This document shows positions 53,268-61,469 of a DNA stretch of 64,000 nucleotides, in pieces (the stretch's first letter is position 1; every line of letters begins with the position of its first letter). The stretch covers positions 62,001 to 126,000 of the forward strand of contig NZ_QKZO01000007.1 of assembly GCF_003254295.1 (NCBI RefSeq), read 5' to 3'. The translations under genes were made by a program, and so were the position numbers. This stretch comes from Rhodobacter capsulatus (lineage in GTDB: Bacteria; Pseudomonadota; Alphaproteobacteria; Rhodobacterales; Rhodobacteraceae). A model generated the notes under the pieces. It searched no databases, had not been told where the DNA came from, and was given only the letters and a program-made list of their open reading frames with translations.

Positions 53268-53770
53268 TGAACGGCAAGACCGATCCGGGCCGCGCCTTCG
53301 CGCATCACGACCATGCGCATTGCGCGGGCGACACCTTGGCGCGGGCCGAGGCGGAAGCCGCGCGGCGGGGGTTGCGCTTTACCCCGGTGCGCAAGCGGGT
53401 GCTGCAGATCCTGCTGGAAGCCCATCGGGCGATGGGCGCCTATGAGGTGCTCGACCGGCTCTCGGCCGAGGGCTTCGGCAATCAGCCGCCGGTGGCCTAT
53501 CGGGCGCTCGAATTTCTGGTCGAGGCGGGTCTGGCGCATCGGGTGCAGGGGCTCAATGCCTTTGCCGCCTGCATGCATCCGGGCGAGGTTCATGCGCCGG
53601 TCTTTCTGATCTGCCGCGATTGCGACGCCGTGGCCGAGGCACAGGCGGCGCCGGTGCGGGCGGCTTTGGATCAGGTCGCGGGCGCGCTTGGCTTTGCCAT
53701 CGAGCGCGCCAGTTTCGAGGCGGTGGGCCTGTGCCCCGCCTGCCGTGCCCGGGCCGAGGCGGCGACATGA
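53267..53770 (+). CDS. zur: Zinc uptake regulator Zur (Fur family)
   Basis: 167 residues. Fur-type winged helix (RFTPVRKRVLQILLEAHRAM, QPPVAYRALEFLVEAGLAHR) with CRDCD and CPAC cysteine pairs for structural zinc. An unusual His-rich N-terminus (FAHHDHAHC) precedes it. First gene of zur-znuC-znuB; its own start overlaps a Zur box, so it is probably autoregulated. Confidence 0.93.
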   Translation: MNGKTDPGRAFAHHDHAHCAGDTLARAEAEAARRGLRFTPVRKRVLQILLEAHRAMGAYEVLDRLSAEGFGNQPPVAYRALEFLVEAGLAHRVQGLNAFAACMHPGEVHAPVFLICRDCDAVAEAQAAPVRAALDQVAGALGFAIERASFEAVGLCPACRARAEAAT

Positions 53771-54564
53771 TCCCCCTGATTTCGGCGGAAAATCTGTCCG
53801 TGCGCCATGGCGAGGCGGTGGTGCTGGCGGGGGTCGATTTCACCCTTGCGCCGGGCGAGATCGTCACGGTCGTGGGGCCGAACGGCTCGGGGAAATCGAC
53901 GCTGATCCGGGCGCTGATCGGGCTGGAACCGGCGGCGACGGGGCGGGTCACCCGCGCGCCCGGGCTGCGCATCGGCTACGTGCCGCAGAAACTGCATATT
54001 GACGCCGGTCTGCCGATGACGGTGCGCCGCTTCCTGTCGCTGCCCCGGCGCGTCCCGGATGCGGCGGCCACCGCGGCGCTGGCGCGGGTCGGCGTGCCGA
54101 CGCTGGGGCCGCGGCCGCTCGCCCGGCTTTCGGGCGGGCAGTTCCAGCGCGTGCTGCTGGCGCGGGCGCTGCTGGGCGCGCCGCAGGTGCTGATCCTCGA
54201 CGAGCCGACGCAGGGGCTCGATCAGCCCGGCACGGCGGCCTTTTACCGGCTGATCGAGGAGGTCCGGGCCGAGACCGGCGCCGCGGTGCTGATGGTCAGT
54301 CATGATCTGCATGTGGTGATGGCGGCCTCGGACCGGGTGGTCTGCCTCAATGGCCATGTCTGCTGCGCGGGCACGCCCAAGGTGGTCTCGGCCGCGCCGG
54401 AATATCGCGCGCTCTTCGGGCTGGGGACGGGCGGGGCCTTCGCGCTTTACCGCCATGTGCATGACCATGACCATGAACATGACGAGGGCCACGGTCACGA
54501 TCCCGCCGCACCGCACAAGGCGCATCCGCATGTGCATGGACCGGAGTGCCGTCACGATGCTTGA
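53767..54564 (+). CDS. znuC: Zinc ABC transporter ATPase ZnuC
   Basis: 265 residues. Walker A GPNGSGKST, signature LSGGQFQRVLLARA, Walker B VLILDEPTQGLD, His switch MVSHDLHVV. The C-terminus is His/Asp-rich (HVHDHDHEHDEGHGHD then HKAHPHVHGPECRH), likely a zinc-binding extension. Overlaps zur by ATGA and znuB by 8 bases. Confidence 0.95.
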   Translation: MIPLISAENLSVRHGEAVVLAGVDFTLAPGEIVTVVGPNGSGKSTLIRALIGLEPAATGRVTRAPGLRIGYVPQKLHIDAGLPMTVRRFLSLPRRVPDAAATAALARVGVPTLGPRPLARLSGGQFQRVLLARALLGAPQVLILDEPTQGLDQPGTAAFYRLIEEVRAETGAAVLMVSHDLHVVMAASDRVVCLNGHVCCAGTPKVVSAAPEYRALFGLGTGGAFALYRHVHDHDHEHDEGHGHDPAAPHKAHPHVHGPECRHDA

Positions 54565-55342
54565 CGATTTCCTGACCCGCGCGACGCTGGGCGGCGTCGG
54601 GCTGACGCTGGCGACGGGGCCGCTCGGCTCTTTCGTGATCTGGCGCCGCATGGCCTATTTCGGCGATGCGACGGCGCATGCCGCCATTCTTGGGGTGGCG
54701 CTGGCCTATGGCTTTGGCGTGTCGGTCTATGCGGGCACGCTTGCCGTGGCGTTGGCGATGGCGCTGACGGTGGCCAGCCTGTCCGGGCGCGGCCATGCGA
54801 TGGACACGGTTCTGGGGGTGCTGGCCCATTCGGCGCTGGCCTTCGGTCTCGTCGCGGCCTCGTTCCTGTCCGGGCTGCGCGTCGATCTTTCGGCCTTTCT
54901 TTTCGGCGATATCCTGGCGGTCAGCCGCGCCGATCTGGCGGTGATCTGGGGCGGTTCGGTGCTGGTGGCGGCGGTGCTGGCCTGGCGCTGGCAGGGGCTT
55001 TTGACCGCGACGGTGAACGAGGAACTGGCGCAGGCCTCGGGGCTTGATCCGCGGCGCGAGCGGCTGGTTCTGGTGCTGGCGCTGGCGCTGACGGTGGCGG
55101 TGGCGATCAAGATCGTCGGCGCGCTGCTGATCGCGGCGCTGCTGATCGTGCCCGCCGCCGCGGCGCGGCAACTGGCGCGCAGCCCCGAGACGATGGCACT
55201 GAGCGCCACCGCGCTTGGCGCGCTTGCGGTGCTGGGCGGGTTGCAGGCCTCGCTCGCCTTCGACACGCCTGCCGGTCCCTCGATCGTCGCGGTGGCGGCG
55301 GGGATCTTTGCGCTCACCCTCATGGTGCGGCGCGCAGGCTAG
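54557..55342 (+). CDS. znuB: Zinc ABC transporter permease ZnuB
   Basis: 261 residues with about eight transmembrane segments of the ABC-3 family, including MAYFGDATAHAAILGVALAYGF (by its ends) and VGALLIAALLIVPAAAARQLA (core). Inner-membrane channel for zinc with ZnuC. Confidence 0.95.
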   Translation: MLDDFLTRATLGGVGLTLATGPLGSFVIWRRMAYFGDATAHAAILGVALAYGFGVSVYAGTLAVALAMALTVASLSGRGHAMDTVLGVLAHSALAFGLVAASFLSGLRVDLSAFLFGDILAVSRADLAVIWGGSVLVAAVLAWRWQGLLTATVNEELAQASGLDPRRERLVLVLALALTVAVAIKIVGALLIAALLIVPAAAARQLARSPETMALSATALGALAVLGGLQASLAFDTPAGPSIVAVAAGIFALTLMVRRAG

Positions 55343-55387
55343 GGGGCGCAGGGGGGCAGAGCCCCCCTCGCGTTCGGTTTTGGGGCC

Positions 55388-56335
55388 TCAGATCGTCTCG
55401 AGCGTCGAGACGCGCAAAAGCCGTTTCACATCGGCGAGCGTGCAGAGATCGGTGGCGGGCGTCATCACCGCCGCCGCCGCCGCTGCCGCGCCCCAACGCA
55501 GCGCCTCGGGCAGGCTCAGGCCGCGGCCGAGGCTGAGGGTGAAGGCGGCGACGAAACTGTCGCCCGCGCCGACCTTGGACACGACCTTGTCGGGAATGGC
55601 CTGCGCCACCCAGCGCTCGGTCTCGGTCGCCAGCACGTTGCCATCGGCGCCGCGGGCGACGACGACAGCGCGGGCGATGCCGCGCCGGACCAGGTCCTGC
55701 GCGAAATCGGCGCTGTCGGCGCGCGCGGGCAGGGCGCGGCCCGCCAGTTCCTCGGCTTCAAGATCGTCCATCCGCAGCACGTCGACGGGCTTCGCCCCGG
55801 CGGTCAGCAGCTGGTGCAGCGCTTTGCCCGAGGTATCCAGAAAGAACCGCGCCCGGGTGCGGGAGATCTTCGTCGCCAGCCGCGCCGGGAAATCGTCGGG
55901 CACGCCCGGCGGCTGGCTGCCCGAGAGCACGACGATGCCGTTTTCCGGCGCCGCTTTCGCGATCCGGTCCATCACCTTCGTCACGTCGCTGCTGGACCAG
56001 GTCGGGCCGGGCATGACGAAGCGGTATTGTTCGCCCGTCGCCGCATCGGTGACGGTCAGGCTTTGCCGCGTCTCGCCGGGCGCCGGGAAGGGGGCCAGGC
56101 CGATCCCCTGTTCGGCCAGCAGATGCATGACCTTGTCGCCGGTCGGCCCGCCCAGCGCCACGAAGGCGGTGGAATGCCCGCCAAGCGCCGAGATCGCCCG
56201 GCTGACGTTCAGCCCGCCACCGCCGGGATCGGTTTCGGGGCGGGTGCAGCGCAGCTTGCGTTCGGGGGCGACCTGATCGGCATGGATCGAAAGATCGACG
56301 GTGGGGTTCAGGGTGACGGTCAAAATGGCGGTCAT
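55388..56335 (-). CDS. PfkB-family sugar-phosphate kinase (1-phosphofructokinase/PfkB type)
   Basis: 315 residues. TLNPTVDLSIHAD at the start, GGGGLNVSRAISALGG, and the PfkB signature VSKVGAGDSFVAAF with the catalytic Asp. It phosphorylates fructose-6-P or fructose-1-P; which one cannot be told. No fru PTS genes adjoin it. Confidence 0.88.
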   Translation of the reverse strand: MTAILTVTLNPTVDLSIHADQVAPERKLRCTRPETDPGGGGLNVSRAISALGGHSTAFVALGGPTGDKVMHLLAEQGIGLAPFPAPGETRQSLTVTDAATGEQYRFVMPGPTWSSSDVTKVMDRIAKAAPENGIVVLSGSQPPGVPDDFPARLATKISRTRARFFLDTSGKALHQLLTAGAKPVDVLRMDDLEAEELAGRALPARADSADFAQDLVRRGIARAVVVARGADGNVLATETERWVAQAIPDKVVSKVGAGDSFVAAFTLSLGRGLSLPEALRWGAAAAAAAVMTPATDLCTLADVKRLLRVSTLETI

Positions 56336-56443
56336 GCCGGGTCTTTCCTGCGGCCCGGGGGCCGGTTTCGGGTCTTTGGCGCTAACATTGCAGGTTCGCG
56401 CGCAGGGGGGAAGGGCGGAAACCGGTCTTTAACGCATTGCTGG

Positions 56444-56459
56444 TGTGATGCGCGTCACA
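56444..56459. promoter_or_regulatory. CRP/FNR-type palindrome before the 69-aa gene
   Basis: TGTGATGCGCGTCACA fits TGTGA-N6-TCACA exactly. Its centre lies 25 bases before the start codon (56477), too close for a standard activating position relative to a start site upstream of the SD, so repression or a different promoter geometry is likelier. Confidence 0.6.
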
Positions 56460-56476
56460 TCCTGAGGAGGAGAAAC

Positions 56477-56686
56477 ATGATTCCCGACCTGTCCGATCCG
56501 CGCTGGAAACGGGTTCTTACCGGCACTTCCGATCTGTCCTCGGCCTCGCTTGCCACGCGCATCCTGATCTCGCGGTTGCGCCGCGAAGTTGCGGAAGCAC
56601 CGGCGGCCCTGGCCGGAAAGATCGGGGAATTGCGGGACTTCGTGGCGAAGAACCCCTTTGCCCTGGCCGATGCGGCGAAATTCTGA
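56477..56686 (+). CDS. Small protein of unknown function, 69 aa
   Basis: MIPDLSDPRWKRVLTGTSDL starts at ATG 56477 after a strong GAGGAG site. Helical, Arg/Ala-rich, ending NPFALADAAKF. 13 bases before the next gene; the two are likely an operon. No family recognised. Confidence 0.7.
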   Translation: MIPDLSDPRWKRVLTGTSDLSSASLATRILISRLRREVAEAPAALAGKIGELRDFVAKNPFALADAAKF

Positions 56687-56699
56687 ACGGAGACGACCG

Positions 56700-57689
56700 A
56701 TGAAGAACGAAATGCTCACGGTCGCCGAGGCGGCCAAACGGATCGAAGCGGGCGACGTGATGGCGATCGCCGGCGACGAATCGCTTCTGGCGCAGCTGCC
56801 GCGCGGGGCCTGGATCGGCGGCACCACCGTCTATTTCGTCACCGAGGATGGTGGCGCGGTGGTGCGCGACAAGCTTTTCTGCACCACCTTCCCCAAGGCC
56901 AGCGCCGCGACGCCGCGCCATCTGTGGGTGGACGAGTTGCCCCGCATCGCCGAAGGTTACAAGCCCGGCGGCGTTACCATGATCATGATCCCGGCCTTCT
57001 CGGTCGCGCATGCGCAATTCGCGGTGGACGGTCAGACCTGGCCCGGGCTGTTCGATCAGCCGCTGGCGGGCTGGATCACCGGCGTGCATCTGGATGACAT
57101 CGGCAAGAAGGCGCCCAAGGTCTTCGACGGCGCCACCGGCAAGGGGCATGACGAGGGCGCGGTGCTGCTGCATGTCGCCCTGCCCGAAGGCGTGGCGATC
57201 GATCTCGACATTCTCAACATCTTCGCGCAGGGCGATGATGCGAAACTGACCTTCAGCTTCGCCGAGGGCGGATTTTCGGCGCGGACCGCCCGGGTCAACG
57301 GGGCCGAGGTCGATCTGGCGCGCTACATCACTGAAAACGGCATCGACACCCGTCTGCCGCTGGTGGCGAATTACGCGGGCGCGCTGGTCAATGTCTCGAT
57401 CCAGTCGGTCGATGTCGCGGCGGGCGAGGTGAAATTCTATGCCCCGGTCGTGGCCGGGGTGGAATATCGTCTGGCCAATGCGCTGGGCTCCTATGCGCAG
57501 GCCTTCGCGCAGGGCGCGGGCGCGGCGGGCGCGGGGCAATATTCCTGCAACTGCATCCTGAACTATCTTTACGGCGAGCTGGAAGGTCAGCGCACCGGCG
57601 CCTTCACCGGCCCGGTCACCTTCGGCGAGATCGCCTATATCCTGCTCAACCAGACCCTGGTGCGGATGGAGATAACCGACGCCGCCTGA
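56700..57689 (+). CDS. Protein of unknown function, 329 aa (possibly DUF6976-like)
   Basis: Cytoplasmic, beta-rich (GAWIGGTTVYFVTEDGG, GGVTMIMIPAFSVAHAQF, VKFYAPVVAGVEYRL), with a CNCILNYLYGELEGQ motif carrying two cysteines near the C-terminus. It reminds me of DUF6976, or distantly of FIST sensory domains; this is not certain. Co-transcribed with the 69-aa gene behind a CRP/FNR-like palindrome. Confidence 0.65.
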   Translation: MKNEMLTVAEAAKRIEAGDVMAIAGDESLLAQLPRGAWIGGTTVYFVTEDGGAVVRDKLFCTTFPKASAATPRHLWVDELPRIAEGYKPGGVTMIMIPAFSVAHAQFAVDGQTWPGLFDQPLAGWITGVHLDDIGKKAPKVFDGATGKGHDEGAVLLHVALPEGVAIDLDILNIFAQGDDAKLTFSFAEGGFSARTARVNGAEVDLARYITENGIDTRLPLVANYAGALVNVSIQSVDVAAGEVKFYAPVVAGVEYRLANALGSYAQAFAQGAGAAGAGQYSCNCILNYLYGELEGQRTGAFTGPVTFGEIAYILLNQTLVRMEITDAA

Positions 57690-57731
57690 GAATGCGGACA
57701 GGGCGGGGCGGTCCGGCAGGGGCGGCCCCGT

Positions 57732-58136
57732 TCATTCCCACCAGCGGTCGATGCGGGCGATATCGTCATCCGACCAGCCGAAATGATGCGCCAGCTCGTG
57801 CACGAAGACATGCGCGACCAGCGCATCAAGCGGGACATCGCCCCGCCCGGCCCATTCATCCAGGATCGGACGCCGGAACAGCCAGATCACATCCGGCCCC
57901 GTCGGGTCGAAGACCGATTTTTCCGTCAGCGGCACGCCTTCGTAAAGACCCGTCAGCTCGAACGGGTCTTCGATCTGCATCTCGTCGAGCACCGCATCGG
58001 CGGCGAAATCCTCCACCCGCAGCACCACCGCGGCGGCGGGGGCGCGAAACGCCTCGGGCAGGGCAGCGCGGGCGGCTTCAGCCATCGCTTCGATCTCGGC
58101 CAGACTTGGCGCCTCGCGGCCTTTCCAGAGGGTCAT
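57732..58136 (-). CDS. Small zinc metallopeptidase-like protein (MMP_TTHA0227 type)
   Basis: 134 residues from ATG 58136. HVFVHELAHHFGWSDDDI carries HExxH plus the extended third ligand of the minimal metallopeptidase family; the start and the DEMQIEDPFELTGLYEGVPL segment match it. Soluble. Physiological substrate unknown. Divergent from gltX. Confidence 0.88.
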   Translation of the reverse strand: MTLWKGREAPSLAEIEAMAEAARAALPEAFRAPAAAVVLRVEDFAADAVLDEMQIEDPFELTGLYEGVPLTEKSVFDPTGPDVIWLFRRPILDEWAGRGDVPLDALVAHVFVHELAHHFGWSDDDIARIDRWWE

Positions 58137-58235
58137 CTTCACGGCTCCTTCATTCCCGCGGGGGCAGGCTTTCCCCGCCAGATATGGACAAAACCCTCGG
58201 CCTGTGAAAGAGCAGACAGTCAACAGGAGAGCCCG

Positions 58236-59564
58236 ATGACCGTCGTTACCCGCTTCGCCCCCTCGCCGACCGGCTACATCCATGTCGGCAACCTGCGCAC
58301 CGCGCTGATGAACTACCTTGTCGCCCGCAAGGCCGGCGGCACCTTCATCCTGCGCATCGACGATACCGATCAGGAACGCTCGAAGCAGGAATATGTGGAT
58401 GCGCTGAAGGCGGATCTGGAGTGGCTCGGCCTGACCTGGGACCGCGAGGAACGGCAGTCGGCGCGCTTTGACCGCTACGAGGCGGCGGCGGAAAGCCTGC
58501 GGTCGGTGGGGCGGTTTTACGAATGTTTCGAAAGCCCGACCGAGCTGGACCTGAAGCGCAAGAAACTGCTGAACATGCACAAGCCCCCGGTCTATGACCG
58601 CGCGGCGCTGAAGCTTTCGGCCGAGGACAAGGCCCGGCTGCGCGAAGAGGGCCGCGACGGCTACTGGCGCTTCCTGCTCGATCAGACCCGGATCGAATGG
58701 CATGATGGCATCATCGGCGACATTTCGATCGACGCGGCCTCGGTTTCGGATCCGGTCTTGATCAAGGCCGACGGGCAGGTGCTTTATACCTTTGCCTCCT
58801 CGGTCGATGACATCCAGATGGGCGTGACCCATATCGTGCGCGGCGCCGACCATGTGACCAACACCGCGACGCAGATCCAGATCATGCAGGCGCTGGGGGG
58901 CGTGCCGCCGAGTTTTGCGCACCATTCGTTGCTGACCGGCGCGAAGGGCGAGGAACTGTCGAAGCGGCTCGGCACGCTCTCGATCCGCGATCTGCGGGCG
59001 AATGGCATCGCCCCCGAGGCTTTGTTGAGCCTGATGGCGCGGCTGGGGTCGAGCCAGCCGGTCGAGCTGCGGATGAGCCTCGACGAGATCGCCGAGGGCT
59101 TCGATCTGTCGCAATTCGGCGCGGCGCCGACGAAATTCGACCCCGAGGATCTGATCCCGCTGACGCGGGCGCGCAACCAGCACCTGCCGTTTGAAAAGGT
59201 CGAGGACGAGATCCGCAAGCTCGGCATTCCGCCGCATCTGGCGCGGGATTTCTGGGCCGTCGCCTCGAAGAACATCGACAAGCTGTCGGACCTTGCGCAT
59301 TGGGCCGAGCTGGTGCTGGAGGGCGCCGAAGCGGTGATCGACCCGGAAGACGCCGAATTCGTCGCCGTGGCGCTGGCGCTTCTGCCCGATCTGCCCTTTG
59401 CCAAGGACACCTGGGCCGCCTGGACCGCCGCGGTCAAGGAGGCCACCGGCCGCAAGGGCAAGGGGCTGTTCATGCCGCTGCGCAAGGCGCTGACGGGGCA
59501 GGCGCATGGGCCCGAGATGGCCGATCTGATGCCGCTGATGCAGAAGGTGCGCGCCAAGGTGTGA
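58236..59564 (+). CDS. gltX: Glutamyl-tRNA synthetase
   Basis: 442 residues. Class I HIGH variant in APSPTGYIHVGNLRTAL; KMSKS variant in GEELSKRLG; C-terminal anticodon-binding helices. Charges tRNA-Glu (and often tRNA-Gln in alphaproteobacteria). No aaRS riboswitch seen. Many alphaproteobacteria carry two gltX genes; whether another exists is outside this window. Confidence 0.95.
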   Translation: MTVVTRFAPSPTGYIHVGNLRTALMNYLVARKAGGTFILRIDDTDQERSKQEYVDALKADLEWLGLTWDREERQSARFDRYEAAAESLRSVGRFYECFESPTELDLKRKKLLNMHKPPVYDRAALKLSAEDKARLREEGRDGYWRFLLDQTRIEWHDGIIGDISIDAASVSDPVLIKADGQVLYTFASSVDDIQMGVTHIVRGADHVTNTATQIQIMQALGGVPPSFAHHSLLTGAKGEELSKRLGTLSIRDLRANGIAPEALLSLMARLGSSQPVELRMSLDEIAEGFDLSQFGAAPTKFDPEDLIPLTRARNQHLPFEKVEDEIRKLGIPPHLARDFWAVASKNIDKLSDLAHWAELVLEGAEAVIDPEDAEFVAVALALLPDLPFAKDTWAAWTAAVKEATGRKGKGLFMPLRKALTGQAHGPEMADLMPLMQKVRAKV

Positions 59565-59589
59565 CGGCTGGGGGCGCTGCCCCCAGACC

Positions 59590-59612
59590 CCCGAGGTATT
59601 TCGGGCAAGATG
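59590..59612 (+). repeat. Dispersed GTATTT-CAAG repeat copy after gltX
   Basis: CGAGGTATTTCGGGCAAGATGAAAG-like copy, preceded by a GGGGGC...GCCCCC hairpin, same architecture as the units near metK. Confidence 0.65.
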
Positions 59613-59613
59613 A

Positions 59614-59643
59614 AAGGGGGCGGGTTTTCCGGCCCCTTTTTTG
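59614..59643 (+). terminator. Terminator after gltX
   Basis: AAGGGGGCGGG...CCGGCCCC hairpin with TTTTTT, about 50 bases past the gltX stop. Confidence 0.75.
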
Positions 59644-59734
59644 CTGTCCGGGCGAGAGGGTGTCGGATTTTTCCCGAAAGCGTCGGATTTGTTTTTCCCT
59701 CTTGCCAGAGTGTCGCACGACGGGCTAGATCGGA

Positions 59735-59915
59735 GGCGTCAGGATCGGGAGACGCTGGCCGCAAGGTCAGGGCCGAAGGAGCAACCGCCCCGGTAAACTC
59801 TCAGGCAAAAGGACCGTTCTGACAAAGAACTCTGGAGAGTGACCCCGCCCGGGACGTTCGGGAAGGTCCGCCGAAGGGATAACGATCTCAGGCGCCGACA
59901 GGCAGGGACAGGGGG
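59735..59915 (+). promoter_or_regulatory. Tandem glycine riboswitch
   Basis: First aptamer: CGGGAGACGC, CCGAAGGAGCAAC and AACTCTCAGGCAAAAGGACCG. Second aptamer: TCTGGAGAG, CCGAAGGGATAAC and ATCTCAGG. The two are joined by the usual short linker. Tandem glycine aptamers usually switch on gcvT operons when glycine is abundant; gcvT begins 60 bases downstream. Confidence 0.96.
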
Positions 59916-59974
59916 GGCATCGAGCGGGCGAAAGCCCAGGGATTCGGTGCCGGGTTTCCGGCTTGGGGGATGCG

Positions 59975-61084
59975 ATGGCCGGGGATACGGGCTTGAAGCG
60001 CACGGCGCTTTGCAATCTGCATGTGGAATTGGGGGCGAAGATGGTCCCCTTTGCGGGCTGGGACATGCCCGTGCAATATCCGATGGGGGTGCTGAAAGAG
60101 CATCTGCACACCCGCGCTGCGGCCGGGCTGTTCGACGTCAGCCACATGGGGCAGGTGATCCTGCCGATCGAAGCGGTGGCGGCGCTGGAGGCTTTGGTGC
60201 CGGTCGATATCGCCGGGCTCGGGCTGAACCGGCAGCGTTATGCGATGTTCACCAATGACGCGGGCGGCATCCTGGACGATCTGATGGTGGCGAACCGCGG
60301 CGATCATCTGTTTCTGGTCGTCAATGCCGGCTGCGCCGAGGCCGATATCGCCCATCTGCGCGCCCATGTGCCCGGCGTGATCGTGGTCGAGGGTCGCGGC
60401 CTGCTGGCGCTGCAAGGCCCGCAGGCGGAAACCGCGCTGGCGCGGCTGATCCCGGGCGTTGCCGCGATGCGGTTCATGGACACGGCGAGCTTCATTTGGG
60501 AGGGCGCCGATCTCTGGGTGTCCCGGTCCGGCTATACCGGCGAGGACGGCTTTGAAATTTCCGTACCCGAAGGCGTGATCGAGGGCTTTGCCCGCGCGCT
60601 TCTGGCGATGCCCGAAGTGGCGCCGATCGGCCTTGGCGCGCGTGACAGCCTGCGGCTGGAGGCCGGGATGCCGCTTTACGGCCATGACATCGACACCGAG
60701 ACCTCGCCCGTCGAGGCGGGTCTGGCCTGGGCGATCCAGAAGGCGCGGCGTACCGGCGGCGCGCGCGAAGGCGGTTTCCCGGGCGCGGATCGTATCTTGC
60801 GCGAGCTGACCGAGGGGGCCGCGCGCAAACGCATCGGCCTGCGCCCCGAGGGCCGGGCGCCGATGCGCGAAGGCGTTGAAATCTATGCCGAAGCGACGGG
60901 CGGCAGCCCCATCGGCCGGGTCACCTCGGGCGGCTTTGGCCCCTCGATCGACGGTCCGATGGCGATGGCCTGTCTGCCCGCGGATCTGGCCCCCGGCGCC
61001 CTTGTTTACGGCGAGGTCCGCGGCAAGCGGCTGCCCGCCCGCGTTTCCGACCTGCCTTTCCATCCCACCAGCTACAAGCGATAG
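59975..61084 (+). CDS. gcvT: Glycine cleavage system T protein (aminomethyltransferase)
   Basis: 369 residues from ATG 59975 (MAGDTGLKRTAL) with GGGGGA upstream. MVPFAGWDMPVQY, LFDVSHMGQV, GYTGEDGFEI, ARDSLRLEAGMPLYG match. Transfers the methylene group from H protein to tetrahydrofolate. First of gcvTHP; controlled by the riboswitch. Confidence 0.97.
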   Translation: MAGDTGLKRTALCNLHVELGAKMVPFAGWDMPVQYPMGVLKEHLHTRAAAGLFDVSHMGQVILPIEAVAALEALVPVDIAGLGLNRQRYAMFTNDAGGILDDLMVANRGDHLFLVVNAGCAEADIAHLRAHVPGVIVVEGRGLLALQGPQAETALARLIPGVAAMRFMDTASFIWEGADLWVSRSGYTGEDGFEISVPEGVIEGFARALLAMPEVAPIGLGARDSLRLEAGMPLYGHDIDTETSPVEAGLAWAIQKARRTGGAREGGFPGADRILRELTEGAARKRIGLRPEGRAPMREGVEIYAEATGGSPIGRVTSGGFGPSIDGPMAMACLPADLAPGALVYGEVRGKRLPARVSDLPFHPTSYKR

Positions 61085-61093
61085 GAGCCAACG

Positions 61094-61456
61094 ATGGCGA
61101 TCCGTTACACCCCCGAACACGAATGGCTGCGCGTCGAGGGCGACCTTGTCGTCGTCGGCATCACCGAACATGCCAGCGAACAGCTGGGCGATGTCGTCTT
61201 CGTCGAGCTGCCCGAGGTGGGCCGCAAGGTCGAAAAGGGCGACGAGGTTTCTGTGATCGAATCGGTCAAGGCCGCCTCCGACATTCTGGCGCCCTTGGCG
61301 GGCGAGATCGTCGAAGTGAACGAGGCCCTGCCCGACACCCCGGCGCTGGTGAATGAAAAGCCGATGGACGCCTGGTTCTTCAAGATGAAGGTCGCCGATC
61401 TGGCGGCGGTCGAGGACTACATGTCCGCGGGCGCCTATGAGGATTTCATCGGATAA
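61094..61456 (+). CDS. gcvH: Glycine cleavage system H protein
   Basis: 120 residues. [13 protein letters not shown] and [14 protein letters not shown] with the lipoyl lysine. Shuttles the aminomethyl group between P and T. Nine bases after gcvT. Confidence 0.97.
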   Translation: MAIRYTPEHEWLRVEGDLVVVGITEHASEQLGDVVFVELPEVGRKVEKGDEVSVIESVKAASDILAPLAGEIVEVNEALPDTPALVNEKPMDAWFFKMKVADLAAVEDYMSAGAYEDFIG

Positions 61457-61469
61457 ATCGAGTAAAAAC

